From the NCBI GenBank assembly GCA_030737835.1, contig JAUJYN010000040.1:662810-726809 (forward strand): a stretch of DNA of 64,000 nucleotides, read 5' to 3'. Position numbers and translations under genes: made by a program. The number at the start of each line of letters is the position of its first letter. Position 1 is the stretch's first letter. The stretch is from Acorus gramineus. Taxonomy: Eukaryota; Streptophyta; Magnoliopsida; Acorales; Acoraceae. The notes beneath the pieces were generated by a model. The model saw only the letters and a list, made by a program, of their open reading frames with translations. It searched no databases and was not told the DNA's origin. This document shows positions 22,427-35,382 of this stretch, in pieces.

Positions 22427-24864
22427 ACTTTTGTCACGCCCCAGGGCGGCCGTCCCCGAGACGTGGCAATAATAAAATATCAGCTATCAATACCTGAGGT
22501 CAATAAAGACTCCAACAACAACACACAAAGTGGCAAATCAAGGATAATGATAACTGACTGAAAAGCGAAAGCATAATATATAAACAATGTCTATAAACCA
22601 AAAACATTATTACAGACTCGAATACACAATCACTGTCCTGTGAGAGCCAAGTCTAGACTAAAGAAAATACAACATGTGCCACATGCACGATTTACAATAC
22701 ATACAATGACTCTAGGACTGCTGACAGCCTCGCACTCGCCACCCGTCGGAAGAACGCTCCACGCCCATAAGACCACGCCACAGGAAAGCTCCACCTCCAC
22801 GCCAAACATTGCCCCTGAAAAGAAACAGTATTCGAGGGGTGAGCTACAAGCTCAGTGAGTGGCTGGAAACCAATCACCATACAACAGTTCAATACATAAC
22901 AATTCCCCTTCAAGGTAAACATGGGTGGAAACCCATGGATAACAGGGTCACGCGGCGGCGCGACCAACCTCACCCTCACCCTCACTCCCGGAGGGAGACT
23001 CTTGGGACTTTTAGGGAGAGACCATACTGTTGGTCAAAGAGACCCGGGATTACTGGTCCACACAACACTACTGGATCACCAACCTCACCCTCACCCTCAC
23101 TCCTAGAGGGAGACTCTTGGGACTTTTGGGGAGAGACCATACCGTTGGTCGAGGAGACCTGGGATTACTGGTCTACGCAACACTACTGGATCATCTACAT
23201 CGAGATAACTGCCCAACGATGTCTTTAAACATCGATGCGAGATCGGACCCAACAACTATGGGAACAGACGAACAACGAATGGGTCGCGAGGCGACGTGTC
23301 TTCACCTCATCCTCACCCTAACTCCCAGAGGGAGACTCTTGGGACTTTTGGAAGAGACTTAGACTGCTCTACACCCTTGGTCCACCGGTAGCCCTTTCCC
23401 CCGCGTAGCCTCTACCTGGTATACTCCCACGATCAGTACACTTTCGAACGCATCAGTGGTACCTACGGATGGGAGCCCTCTGTCAGGACAGCTTTTCCAA
23501 TGCCGGGGAGTTCCTACATCGGATCCAACGAAGGGGAGAATGATTCCACGCTCGGAATATCATTCGTTAACCCTCTCCCGGGTAGCCTCTACTGGGTACA
23601 CTCCCACGATCAGTACGCTCCCGAACGCATCGGTGGTACCTACGGATGGGAGCCTCTGTCAGGACAGCTACAACCCGGCCCTTTTCAACACGGACGACAT
23701 TGGGAGTAAACATTCCATGTTCGCAAAGCGAACCCAATGGAAAAACAACTACTCTCGATAATCACTTATCGAGATATCGAATACTACTATACTCCCACAC
23801 GGTTGCGTCGCTCGGACACAGGGGGGGTGTCACGCCCCAACTATTGGCTTAACAATCCGATAAGATAATGAATTCTCCTGAATTCCACACGAGTGCATCG
23901 CTCGGATGCACGGGGCGATTACATCGCTAGCGCTCTAACTAATAAGGTACAACCCAACAGCGGGTCATACCCACGCCTATTTCAGATAGGCCTGATTAGT
24001 TTTAACATGCACATATATTTTATAGGAGAATTTAATCTTAGTTATGTGCATGAACCATATGCACGATAACATATCAATTAATCATAGGGATACTCCCTAA
24101 TCATAGATTTACATCATAATAAATCATACAACATGCATACATGGTCATTAATCACATAAGCACACAAGGCCTAACTTAAGCATGCGTTGGATATCACCAA
24201 CTTAAAAGAAAGGGTCAAGCGCGATCTCGCGCACTAACAGGTGCATGCCAATATTCCAAACGAACCTGAGTCGAGTAGGAAATCACATCTACTTACTCAG
24301 TTCGTTCAGAGGGAGAGGGCGAGAGAGATCATCATCTCATGAAGCTGGTCATAGCTTTGCCCCATTAGCATGGGCGCAACAACCACACCACGCCCTCGAG
24401 TCTTATTGCAAGGGAATATTAGGCAGGTGCCCGTTATTAACCCAGACTTAATCATGTTCGATATTTCAATTAATATGGTGGGAGTAGTATTACAATACTA
24501 GCTAAGGCATGCCATATTCTATACATCCATACACATTTCAAACAATACATGGCCATACTAGAGGGGCGCGTGCAACACAATCATTCATACATGTATATAA
24601 ACCTAGCATGCAAGATATCTACATATTATAGCTTAAGCATGGCCATACTACTGATCTACACAAGTAGTATAGCTAAGATGCCCCATCGATGCACGACGCG
24701 CGACTACGCTCGTTGAGCGCATCCCGAGAGGGGGGGGATTGGATCGAACCACTCACCGCAACCCGGGTCGTCACGCATCGCGAGGCAACAAGCGAGCCGG
24801 GCAAGCGGGGCAGCACGCATGCAGAGGGAGGCACGCACACGCGGGGCAGCACTCGGGTTGCACA

Positions 24865-25330
24865 GGCAGGGCAAGGCGCGCTGGGCACAGCCGCAGGGAA
24901 CGTCGCAGGACGCACTGGGCACAGTCGCAGGGAACGTCGCAGGACGCACTGGGCACAGTCGCTGGGCGCGCTGGGCACAGTCGCAGGGAACGCCGCAGGA
25001 CGCACTGGGCACAGTTGCTGGGCGCGCTGGGTACAGTCGCAGGGAACGTCGCAGGACACACTGGGCACAGGCGCAGGGCGTGCTGGGAACAGACGCAGGG
25101 CGCGCTGGGCGCAGACGAAGGGCACGCTGCAGGACGCGCTGGGCACGCCGCAGGACGCGCTGGGCACAGACGCAGGGCACGCCTGGCACAGACGCAGGTG
25201 CTGGCAGGGCAGCAGGCAGGGCATGCTGGGCACAGCCGCTGGGCACGCTGGGCACAGCTGCTGGGCAGGAGTGCTGGTGCTGGCAGGGCAGCAGACAGAT
25301 CATGCTGGGCACAGGCAGCACACACAGGGC
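24865..25330 (-). repeat. GC-rich minisatellite in C LTR
   Basis: Repeats of CGCTGGGCACAGTCGCAGGG-like units of about 20 bp, mixed with about 33-bp units containing GGAACGTCGCAGGACGCACT. The long R/G/A- or C/P-rich frames on both strands here follow from the repeat, not from selection for protein. Confidence 0.8.
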
Positions 25331-26383
25331 AGCAGACACTCGGGCACGCCGACACTCCTACACCCAAGCAACCAAGCACACACAAACCAAAACACAAACA
25401 CTTGGCATGCACCACCTCCCAACACACCCAATGAGCTGAAAAACCAGAGGGGAGGGGGGATTATGAGAGGGAGCATGAGAAAGCTAGAGGAGGAGGAAGA
25501 AGAAGAGGCAACAACACCATATATGCACACACAACCACCAACCTTTCTTTCTTGCACTTCCTTCTTGTGCTTCTTCCTCTCCTTCCTTTCCTTCTCACTC
25601 AACAAAGGGGAGCAACCACAAAAAAAAAATGGGGGTTGGATGACATTATATAGACAAAGTGGGGTTCAAAGGACAAAATCGTCCATGACCCGAAATTCTG
25701 TACATGCTTCACTAGAACAGCCATAACTTCCTCAATATAGCTCCGAATTGCACAATTCAAAGTCCACTGGAAAGCCAAGAAGATTATCTACAACTTTCAT
25801 GTTTATGCTCAGATTACATATGTCACGCCCCGGGCGTCCCCGGGACGCGGCAAAGATAATATAATATCAGCTATCAATACCTGAGGTCAATAAGGACACC
25901 AACAACAATACACAAGGTGGCAAAGCAAGATAATGATAACTGAATGAAAAGCGGAAGCATAATATATAACAATGTCTGTAAATCAAAAACATTAATACAG
26001 ACTCGAATACACAATCAATGTCCTGTGAAAGCCAAGTCTAGACCAAAGAAATACGACCTGTGCCACATGCACAATTTACAAAGCTGACAGCCTCGCACAC
26101 GCCACCCGCCAGCAGAACGCTCCACGCCCATAAGACCACACCACAGGAAGCTCCAGCTCCACGCCCAACACTGCCCCCGAAAAGAAACAGTATGCGAGGG
26201 GTGAGCTACAAGCTCAGTGAGTGGCTGGAAACCAATCACCATTCTACAGTTCAATACATAATCAATTTCCTTTCAAGGAAAACATGGGTGGAAACCCATG
26301 GATAAATGGGTCACGCGGCGACGCGACGAACCTCACCCCCACCCTCACTCCCGGAGGGAGTCTTTTGGGACTTATGGGGAGAG

Positions 26384-26555
26384 ACCATACCGTCGGTCGA
26401 AGAGACCCGGATTTACTTTTCTAGAGACCATGTCGTCGGTCAAAGAGACCCGGATTTACTGGTCTATAGACCATGCCGTCGGTCGAAGAGACCCGGATTT
26501 ACTGGTCTAGAGACCATACCGTCGGTCGAAGAGACCCGGATTTATTGGTCTACAC
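26384..26555 (-). repeat. 43-bp tandem repeat, four copies, in H
   Basis: Units beginning ACCATACCGTCGGTCGAAG recur every 43 bp from 26384 to 26555, with a few substitutions. The same phrase is single or paired in C and D LTRs, so the expansion is specific to H. Confidence 0.88.
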
Positions 26556-27936
26556 AACACTACTGGATCATCTACATCTAGATAATTGCCCAACGATGTC
26601 CTTCAACATCGATCACGAGACCCGACCCAATAACTATGGGAGCGGTCGAGCAACGAATGGGTCACGGGGCGACGTGTCTTCGCCTCATCCACACCCTCAC
26701 TCCTGAAAGGAGACATATTGGGACTTTGGGAGAGACTTAGACTGCTCTACAACCCTGGTCCACCGGTAGCCTCTCCCACCCTCATGGCCTCCGCCTAGTC
26801 CTCTGACAGGTATAGCCAACGCCGGGGAGTTCCTACATCGGATCCAACGAAGGGGAGAACGATTTCCACGCCCGTAACATCATTCGTTAACCCTCTCCTG
26901 GGTAGTATCTACAACCCGATCTCCTCAACTCAGCCTCTCCCACCCTCGTGGCCTCCGCCTAGTCCTCTGACAGGTATAACCAACGCCGGGGAGTTCCTCT
27001 TAAACTCGGACAACCTTGGGAGTTAACATTCCATGTTCGCAAAGCGAACCCCATGGAAACAACTACCACTCTCGATACTCGCTTATCGAGATATCAACAC
27101 AGGCATAACAACAATCAACACACTCATATTAACCCTCAAAGTAGTCATAGTCCCTATACGGGAGTAACTACACAAGTTAGAGGGTCGTAACATCGCCGAT
27201 CCACCCCACGCTCACCCTTTAGGGGTGTCATGGGTCTTTTCAGACTAGGCCGCTCTCCACCCCTGGTCCACCCGGTAGCCTCTCCCCCACTCCGTAGCTC
27301 GCCTGGTCTACTCTCACGATCAGCACAGTCCGACGCATCGGAGGTACCTACAGATTAGAGCCCTCTGTCAGGACAGCTTGTCTAACGCTGGGGAGTCCCT
27401 ACACGGATCCAACCAAAAGGAGAAGACAGCCTACTCATGCGCGTACGATCCTGTTGGATCCGTCGACAACGCTTCCTAACATTTCTAATGTCATGAATTC
27501 TCAAGAATTCCTCCAGGGCGCATAACTAAGATGCGGCGAAACATATATTATAACCACAAGGTTATAATATTCTCTAATGCATGCTTACAACAATATAATC
27601 ACGTAATCACATCTTGATTTAAATAAATTAAACTAAATGGGAACATGCATAGGTCGAGGCTTTCCTAGCATGAAACACGGTGACAGGATGCATTTCCCTA
27701 GCATACAAGGTCTAATGGCATGGTTATATCTTAGCATTCGATATAAGGGTGCATATCCCTAGCATACGAGTCTAGGGTGGCATGCATATTATTTACATAT
27801 TATACCTAGGGGGGCCCCATCGATGCGCGATGCACGTCTATGCGGGTCGAGCGCATCCCTAGAGAGGGGGGGGGGAGATTGGAATCAAACCACTCACCTT
27901 ACAACCCGAGACCTCGCGCATCCCATCAGACGAGAT

Positions 27937-28670
27937 CTGCAAGGTAGGGGCATCCAACTGGTGAGAAACAACACAATTTACATAGAAATTATTAGAAATA
28001 CCCAATACTCGGACAAGCATGCATACGGGCTCGCACGCATGCGAGCACGCACGTACGCACGCGAGTCCGAGTGCCCCGACACCTACCCGAACCCTCGGGC
28101 AGCAACACGCATGGCCCCCCGCACGCGCACGCACGAATGTGCACGCACGCACGCACCCCAGCACCCTCGGCGCACTGCCGCGCGCCCAGACGCGCTGCCG
28201 CACGCGCGCGCACGCTTGCGCGCGCCCGGGCGCACTGCGCGTCCAGTCCACGCGCCCTCGCGCAGCACCCCGCGCATGCCCCAGCACGCGCACGCACACG
28301 CGCGCGCGCACTGGTCCCCAGTCCCGTGCCCAGGCGCACTGCTCCGCGCACGCGCACGCTCTCCCGCATGCCCGCGCGCACTCCCGCGCGCACCCCCGCT
28401 TGTGCCAGCTCCCACGCGCACTCGCACGACCACTCCGCGCGCACTCGCGCACACACGCCCGCGCGCGTCTGCGAGCCCGACTGTGCCTGCCAGCGCGCGC
28501 CTGCGCGCGCACGCTTGCAGACGACCCGAAACGCGCACCCAGCCAACCCTAACCCCATTTTAACCCTTCCCAACCTCTCACACACACCCTAACCCATCTA
28601 CCTAGCATGCATGACCTCCCCAACATCCCCTTAAGCCATGAAAACCAAGAAAAGAAGGGGAGGAGCTCAC
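27937..28670 (-). other. Intron-like GC-rich segment inside LTR H
   Basis: On the minus strand: CCCAAG|GTGAGC at the start (28670) and CTCACC...CTACCTTGCAG|ATCTCG at the end (27937), enclosing a GC- and CpG-rich core (28000-28530). The flanks match those in J, F, I and D. Confidence 0.6.
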
Positions 28671-29988
28671 CTTGGGAGGGGAAAAGAAAGGGGGAGGTTC
28701 GGGGGCCCTCGACGGACCCGAGACCACCTCAACCACCACCACCACCTCGGCCCTCCTCAGCCCTCCAATGGCTGCAAATCAGGGGGGGGGAATCCATTGA
28801 AAAGGGAGCTTGAGAGGAGAGAAGACAAAAAAACAACAACAATACTTACACAAAGATTCACTTGCTCATGCACCTTTTCCTTCTCTTCTCTTAGGGACAT
28901 TAAACCAAACACTTGGTAGGCTTGAATGAGAGAAAGAGAGACAAGAAGCTGAAGGTTGACGTGGGGGTTATGGGAGGGAGAGAGAGAGAGAGAGAGATAT
29001 TTATGCAGCAAATATCTAAAGGGGAATGAAAATGACCTAATCATCCCTTGACTTGAAATTCTGCGCATGCTTCACTGGAACAGCCATAACTTCCTCAATA
29101 TAGCTCCGAGTTGCACAATTCTAAGTCCGTTGGAAAGCTAAGAAGATTATCTACAACTTTCATGTTCATGCTAAGATCAAATAATCCCTCCAGCTATTCC
29201 GAAATTAGAGCTAAACATAAAACAAAGCTACTGCCAGAATTTCCATCCCCGGGGTATACTTGGAAAAATACCCATAACTTTTACTACAAGAATCCAGTTG
29301 ATCTAATTCCACTTTTGTACGAAAGCTAACTCAAAACTGGATATCTCATAATAAAATCATATTTAAACCTCTTCATCTTCGATTTTAACAAAATCAAATC
29401 CAAATACCAAATTGGAAATACATAACTTCGAGAAAAAATTATGCACCCAAATTTTCAAATTAGAGCGCTCCGAATGACACAGGCACAACAAAATAACCCC
29501 TCCAGCTATTCCGAAATGAGAGCTAAACATTGAATAGGGCTGCTGCAAGAATTTTTCATCCCCGGGGTATACTTGGAAAAATACCCATAACTTTTACTAC
29601 ATGAATCCAGTTGATCTAATTCCACTTTTGTATGAAAGCTAACTCAAAACTGAGCATCTCATGATAAAAATTATATTTAAACCTCTTCATCTTGGATTTT
29701 AAAAAAATTAAATCCAAATACCAAATCGAAAATGCATAACTTCTAGGAGAAAAATTATGTAGCCAAATTTTCAATCAGAGCTCTCCGACTCCTGTAGGTG
29801 GCTAAAACCCAAAATTTTAGCGACTCCGATAAAAAAATAAGGCTCCAAATGACACAGGCATAATAGTTATTATTATTATTATTATTATTTTGGTGATTGT
29901 TTCCCCTAGTTGAATGATTTATCAGTGTTTTCTTTGGTTTGATAACTGCCTTGGCGTAATTAGAAATGTTTATTTTTTTTTTGGGTTT

Positions 29989-32529
29989 TGTCACGCCCCA
30001 GGTCAGCCGTCCCCGATACGTGGCAAGTATATATAATATCAGCAGTCTATACAGGAGATCAATAAAATACTCTAAACAACATCAAAAATGACAACACAGA
30101 CAATAAGGTAGCTGACATAATATATACAAATAGCGGAAACTTAAACGACTGAGTCTGTAATTCAAAGACATATTACACACCCGATACATAATCAACTGTC
30201 CTGTGAGAGCCAATATATACAATGACATCCAAATATAAGTATGTGCCCAAGCACGGAATACAATACATACAATCAAGAAGGGGATGCTGATGGCCTCTCA
30301 CTCTTAGAACGTGACGCTGCTCCGCTATTGTTGTGGTGCCTCGGGGAGCTCCTCCTTCAGATCCAACTCAGAAATAACTGGAGGAAAAGAATATGCGAGG
30401 GGTGAGCCAAACGCTCAGTGAATAGCACAACCCATGCATCACAATTCATATTAACCTTAAATAATTCATAGTCCCTAAAACGGGAGCAACTACACATTCT
30501 AGTGGGTCGTTTCATCGCCAACCCACCTCCCCCCCCTCACCCTCACCCTTTCTAGGGGGTGACATGGGCCTCTTGGGGCATACTAGACCGCTCTCCAACC
30601 CTGGTCCACCCGATAGCCTCTCCCACCCTCGTAGCCTCCACCTGGTATACTCCCACTATCAGTACTGTCCGACACATCGGAGGTACCTACGGACGGGAGC
30701 CCTCTATCAGGTCAGCCAACGCCGGGGAGTCCCTACATCGGATCCAACCAAAAGGAGAAGACAGCCTACTCACACGGATATGATCCTCTTGGATCCGTCG
30801 ACACCGATTTTTAACGCTAATAATGTCATGAATTCTCAAGAATTCCTCCAGGGCGCATAACTCAGATGCGGGGAAACATATATTATAACAACAAGGTTAT
30901 AATATTCACTAAGGCATGCTTATGACTATATGCCCTCATTTTGATTTAATTAGATTAAACTAGATGGGAAACATACATAGGTCGGGGCAAGGTGTCTAGG
31001 CATGCATAGGCCTCTATGCATGATATATGGGTGCATATCCCTAGCATACAAGTCTAAGGTGGCATGGATACATCATATTAATCATGCATGCATAGCTTTA
31101 CATTTATTACAAATTAATACGCAATTATGGTGCCCCAGGGGAGGGCAATGCACGCCTACGAGCATCGAACGCCTCCCTACTCGGTTGGATTGTCCCACTC
31201 ACCGAAACCCGGGTCGTCGCGTGACCGTCCGTCAAGATCTGCAAGACATGGCATTCAATATGGTGAGTAAACTACACAAATACATAAGAAATCTACTAGA
31301 AATACCCAACACTCGGACAAGCATGCATACGGACCCGCACGCATGCGAGCACGCGCGTACGCACGCGAGTCCGAGTGCCCCGACACCCTCCCGAACCCTC
31401 GAGCAGCTATATGCATGGCCCCCCGCACGCGCACGCACGAATGCGCACGCCCGCACGCGCCCCTGCGCCCTTGGCGCACTGCCGCGCCCCTGCCCGCGCG
31501 CCCAGGTGCGCGCCCGCACGCACCGGGCGCCCAGCCAGCGAGTACCCGCGCGCACTGCGCGCCTGCGCAGCACTCCACGCGCACGAACGCGTGTCTGCGC
31601 GTACGCGCGAGCGCTCGCTAGCGCACCTGTCTGCGCGCGCCAGCGCCTACCTGCGTGCGCAGACGCACGCGCACGTGCGCGGATGACTCCGCACGCGCGC
31701 CCGAGCCCCTTCCACCCCCTGCTCAGCCCATCCACACCCCCTAACATCCATGCATACCATGCATACCCAATTACACACCCTAAACAAGCATAGGGAGGAG
31801 AACGACTTACCCAAGGAGAGGAAGACAAAGGGAGGGAACTCGGGTGCCCTTCGCGCACCGAATCGCCACCACCACCTCAGCCTCTAGCAAGGCCTAAAGA
31901 TGGCTGAAAACTGGGGGGAGAGGAACCATGAAAGGGAGGTAAACAAAGGGGAAAACAAATCAAAGACCATGGAAAGATAGATCGAAACCCTACCTTTCTT
32001 TTTCCCTTCAATGGATTTCCATTTCAACTTCTCCTACTAGCTCTAATTGGGGAAAATAACAAGAGGGAGAGATGGATTTCTTTGTGTGTGAGAGAGAGAT
32101 GGTGGACGCCCACTTTAGGGCACACACACACACACACTCACACACTCACACACTTAGGTTTTTGGTGTTTGACTTTGAGTCAACCCAACCACACAAACAA
32201 ACAAAACCATTTGACCAAGTCAATGGTCAAAGTCTTCTTTGACTTGGTCAAGTCCCCCTTTGACATTCCCACTTGGTCAAAACCCGGATACGATTCGGAA
32301 CTGCCAAATTCTGAAACGTTACCGGAATTCGATGAAATTTTCGTGAGTGGTTTGAAATGGCACCAGGACACATAATGTGCAGTTAGATTTTCAATCGGAG
32401 TTCTCAAGCTCATGATGATAGCTAAAAGTCCAAAATTTTAGCGGTTCCGATCGAAAAAAGAAAAAGTTGAAAAACTGCCAGAAATGTCCCAAAGGTGACC
32501 AGAAGGCTAAAAGTGACACATATATAACA
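29989..32529 (-). repeat. Element I 3' LTR (left copy)
   Basis: Starts TGTTATATATGTGTCAC and ends GGGGCGTGACA on the minus strand. It includes a GC-rich intron-like segment, CCCTCA runs near 30538-30552, and a (CA)n run near 32120-32150. Confidence 0.92.
31239..31810 (-). other. Intron-like GC-rich segment inside element I LTR
   Basis: On the minus strand: CCTTGG|GTAAGTCG at 31810 and TTACTCACC...TGTCTTGCAG|ATCTTGACGG at 31239. The core 31320-31720 is GC- and CpG-rich. The acceptor side is almost base-identical to that of J and F. Confidence 0.7.
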
Positions 32530-32545
32530 TTCTTCCCCCCTTAGG
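32530..32545 (-). other. Element I polypurine tract
   Basis: TTCTTCCCCCCTTAGG on the + strand (purine-rich on the minus strand), next to the 3' LTR boundary. Confidence 0.85.
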
Positions 32546-32577
32546 AAATTTTGTCCACAAAATAAATACAAAAACAT

Positions 32578-35271
32578 CTAGGAAGGGAAAAGATGCGGAT
32601 ATGCGCCACGCATGGCGTCCTTCGGCTCCCAAGTGGCCTCGGCACCAGAACGGTGCTGCCATCGCACCTTAACCAGCTGGACGGTCTTGGTGCGGAGCCT
32701 CTTCTCGCGTCGGTCCAGGATCTCGATCGGCTGCTCCACGAATGACAAGTCCGGCTCGAAGACGAGCGGCTCGAACGGAATAACGTGAGCAGGATCGTGG
32801 ACGTAACGCCTCAGCTGCGAGACATGGAAGACGTCATGGGCCTGAGCCAACTGTGGGGGCAGGGCTATGCGATAGGCCACCTCTCCAACCCGCTCGAGGA
32901 TGAGAAACGGCCCAATGAAACGCGGACTCAGCTTGCCCCGCACACCGAAACGGAAGATGCCCTTCATCGGGGACACCTTCAGGAAAACATGGTCACCAAC
33001 CTCGAAGGCGAGCTCACGGCGACGACGATCGGCGTAGCTCTTCTGACGGCTCTGAGCGACTCGGATACGCTCGCGAATCGTCTTGACCATCTCTGAGGTC
33101 TGGTGGATGATCTCTGGTCCCTCCAACTGGCGCTCTCCGACCTCGTCCCAACACAAGGGGGACCTGCAGCTGCGGCCATAGAGCGCTTCATATGGAGCCA
33201 TCCGGATACTCGAGTGGTAGCTGTTGTTGTAGGCAAACTCCACCAACGGAAGGTGCCTCTCCCAACTGCCCCCAAAGTCGAGAACGCAAGCTCGCAGCAT
33301 GTCCTCCAGGGTCTGAATCGTCCTCTCCGACTGGCCGTCCGTCTGCGGATGAAACGCTGTACTGAAGTGGAGGTTCGTACCAAGGGCGTGCTGAAGGCTA
33401 CGCCAGAACCTCGAAGTAAATCTCGCGTCTCTATCAGAAATGATGCTGACGGGAGTGCCATGGAGACGAACAATCTCGGAGACAAACAACTGCGCCAGGG
33501 TGTCCAGAGAATCGGTGAGTCGAATGGGGAGGAAATGAGCGGACTTAGTCAGTCGGTCGACGATTACCCAGATGGCATCGCGACCCGAACGTGACCTCGG
33601 CAAGCCCGAAACGAAGTCCATGGTGATCTGCTCCCACTTCCACTGAGGAATCTCAATGGACTGCAGCTTTCCCGCAGGACGCTGATGTTCCGACTTCACC
33701 TGCTGGCATACCAAGCAACGGGCAACGAAACGGCCAATATCCGCCTTCATCCCGCCGCACCAGTAGCCACGACGAAGGCCCCTGTACATCTTCGTGCCAC
33801 CAGGATGCACTGTGTACCTCGAACGATGGGCCTCGTCCAAGATCTTCTGCTTCAGCTCTGCGTCGTCAGGAATGCATACTCGACCTCTGAACCGCAGGAT
33901 TCCGTCCTCGCGAATCTGGTAGTCCGGACGCTCGCCCCGGGCGACGCCTTCAGAGAGGACTAGAAAGTGAGGATCCTGCCCCTGAGCCGTGCGGATCTCG
34001 TCGAGAAGAACGGGCTGCACCACTAGCCTGGCCAAAAAGCCACCCGCAGGTGTCTCTCGAACGCTGATCCAGCAAGCGGCCTCCTCCAGAAGCCTCCAAC
34101 GACGTACAGCCAAGTGGGCGGCCATGCCCAAGGGCTGCCTGCTGAGAGCATCGGCCACGACATTCGCCTTACCCGGATGGTAAGCGATGTCACAATCATA
34201 GTCCTTCAGGAACTCGACCCAACGTCTCTGACGCATGTTGAGCTCCGGCTGGGACTGCAAGTAAGTCAAGCTCTTGTGATCAGTGAAGAGCTCGAACTCC
34301 TCGCCATAGAGGTAGTGCCTCCACATCTTCAGCGCAAAGATGATCGCTGCTAACTCTAAGTCGTGGGTGGGGTAATTCTGCTCATGGGGCTTCAACTGAC
34401 GCGACGCGTAAGCCACAACCTTACCGTACTGCATCAGGACGCAACCCACACCCAGCCGCGATGCATCGGAGTAGACTGCGAATCCACCACTCCCAGACGG
34501 AATGGTAAGAACTGGCGCTGAGGTGAGCCTTCGCTTCAACTCCAGGAAGCTCTCCTCGCAAGCTGGGGACCACTCGAACCGGACATCCTTCCGAGTGAGG
34601 CGGGTCAGAGGAACAGCTATCTTCGAGAAACCCTCGACAAACCTCCGATAATAACCCGCTAAACCCAGGAAGCTCCGAATCTCTGTGGGGTTCGACGGTC
34701 GACGCCAATTCGACACGGCGAGCGTCTTGTCCGGGTCCACAGATATGCCCTCGCCGGAAATCACGTGGCCTAGAAAGGCCATACGCTCCAACCAAAACTC
34801 GCACTTACTGAACTTGGCGAACAACTGATGTCGGGCCAAAGTCTCCAAGACAGTGCGGAGATGGTCAGCGTGCTCCTCAAGACTCCTCGAGTACACCAGA
34901 ATATCATCGATGAAGACTACTACGAAGGAGTCGAGGAAGGGCCGAAACACCCGGTTCATCAGATCCATGAAGGCTGCCGGGGCATTCGTCAACCCAAACG
35001 ATAGTACTTGGAACTCGTAGTGCCCATAACGGGTACGAAAGGCCGTCTTCGAAATATCTGACTCCCGGATCTTCAGCTGATAGTAGCCCGAACGGAGATC
35101 GATCTTAGAAAAGACACGCGCTCCCTGGAGCTGGTCAAACAGATCGTCAATCCGTGGCAAGGGGTACTTGTTCTTCACGGTCCGCTTGTTCAGCTGCCTG
35201 TAATCAATACAAAGACAGCGAACCGTCCTTCTTCCGCACGAACAAAACAGGGGCTCCCCACGGAGAAACAC
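32578..35271 (-). pseudogene. Element I pol: RT, RNase H, integrase, chromodomain
   Basis: One open stretch of 897 codons. Reverse transcriptase occupies roughly residues 20-250, with [19 protein letters not shown] and [10 protein letters not shown] (IDD at 121-123). RNase H is about 262-380 ([11 protein letters not shown], then LFTDHKSL, then ADALSRQP). The integrase zinc finger has H482, H489, C519 and C522. The DDE core shows D552, D613 and E649, with [12 protein letters not shown] around the last. [16 protein letters not shown] block and a chromodomain ([20 protein letters not shown]) end the protein near residue 897. The wording is that of Tekay/Del chromoviruses. It is the longest preserved coding stretch in the window. 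The element as a whole is broken. Confidence 0.92.
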
Positions 35272-35382
35272 TCGGACGTGCGAAGCCCTTCTCGAGCAAC
35301 TCCTCCAACTGCTCCTTGAGCACCTTCAGCTCTGCTGGGGCCATCCGGTACGGAGCTCTCGAAATCGGCTCGGTCCCCGGAA

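Larger units (their letters stand above)
19688..22431 (-). pseudogene. Element C interior: scraps of gag, LTR-like sequence and decayed pol (fossil)
   Basis: On the minus strand the gag start survives near 22340-22280 (TTGCTGACATGCCTCCTCGC context, as in E and I). A stretch of LTR-like sequence follows (about 22000-21490). Decayed pol then runs from a reverse-transcriptase-like stretch near 21200-21000, through integrase near 20560-20340, to the integrase tail near 20225-19884 (VRGKLSRPFIGPFLIFEWIGEVA is readable). PPT-like TTCTCCCCCCC follows the LTR at 19688. Heavily broken; many more breaks than in I or B. Confidence 0.65.
25821..29490 (-). mobile_element. H: solo LTR inserted in element C
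   Basis: Ends TGTTGTGCCTGTGTCATTC ... GGGACGCCCGGGGCGTGACA on the minus strand, flanked by acata (25816-25820) and aaata (29491-29495), a target duplication with one mismatch. At 3,670 bp with no interior, it is a solo LTR related to C and D. The flanking C sequence reads continuously across the site when compared with the left C LTR. Confidence 0.85.
16975..29865 (-). mobile_element. Element C: rearranged Tekay-like element on the minus strand
   Basis: Target duplication GTTAT at 16970-16974 and 29866-29870. In the minus-strand sense: 5' LTR (29865-22432, split by H), primer site, a scrap of gag start, LTR-like sequence, badly decayed pol, polypurine tract, 3' LTR (19687-16975, split by G). 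Over the first ~260 bp the two LTRs differ at about ten positions (about 96% identical), while the interior is far more decayed. This suggests it moved with help from an intact relative. LTR length without H is about 3.76 kb, the same as solo LTR D. Confidence 0.85.
22432..29865 (-). repeat. Element C 5' LTR (right copy), split by solo LTR H
   Basis: Pieces 22432-25820 and 29496-29865 (about 3.76 kb in all). It carries the CCCTCA runs, the GC-rich minisatellite at 24865-25330, and AT-rich sequence near the U3 end. A GC-rich segment like those of other LTRs is present, but the conserved splice-acceptor phrase is not recognisable in it. Confidence 0.85.

Noticed and set aside
24673-25726. 345-aa and 231-aa frames in the C LTR
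   Set aside because: They are translations of a ~20/33-bp minisatellite; equally long frames exist on the other strand.
28019-28585. Overlapping R/H/T-rich frames in H on both strands
   Set aside because: Composition artefact of alternating CG/CA sequence inside the intron-like segment.
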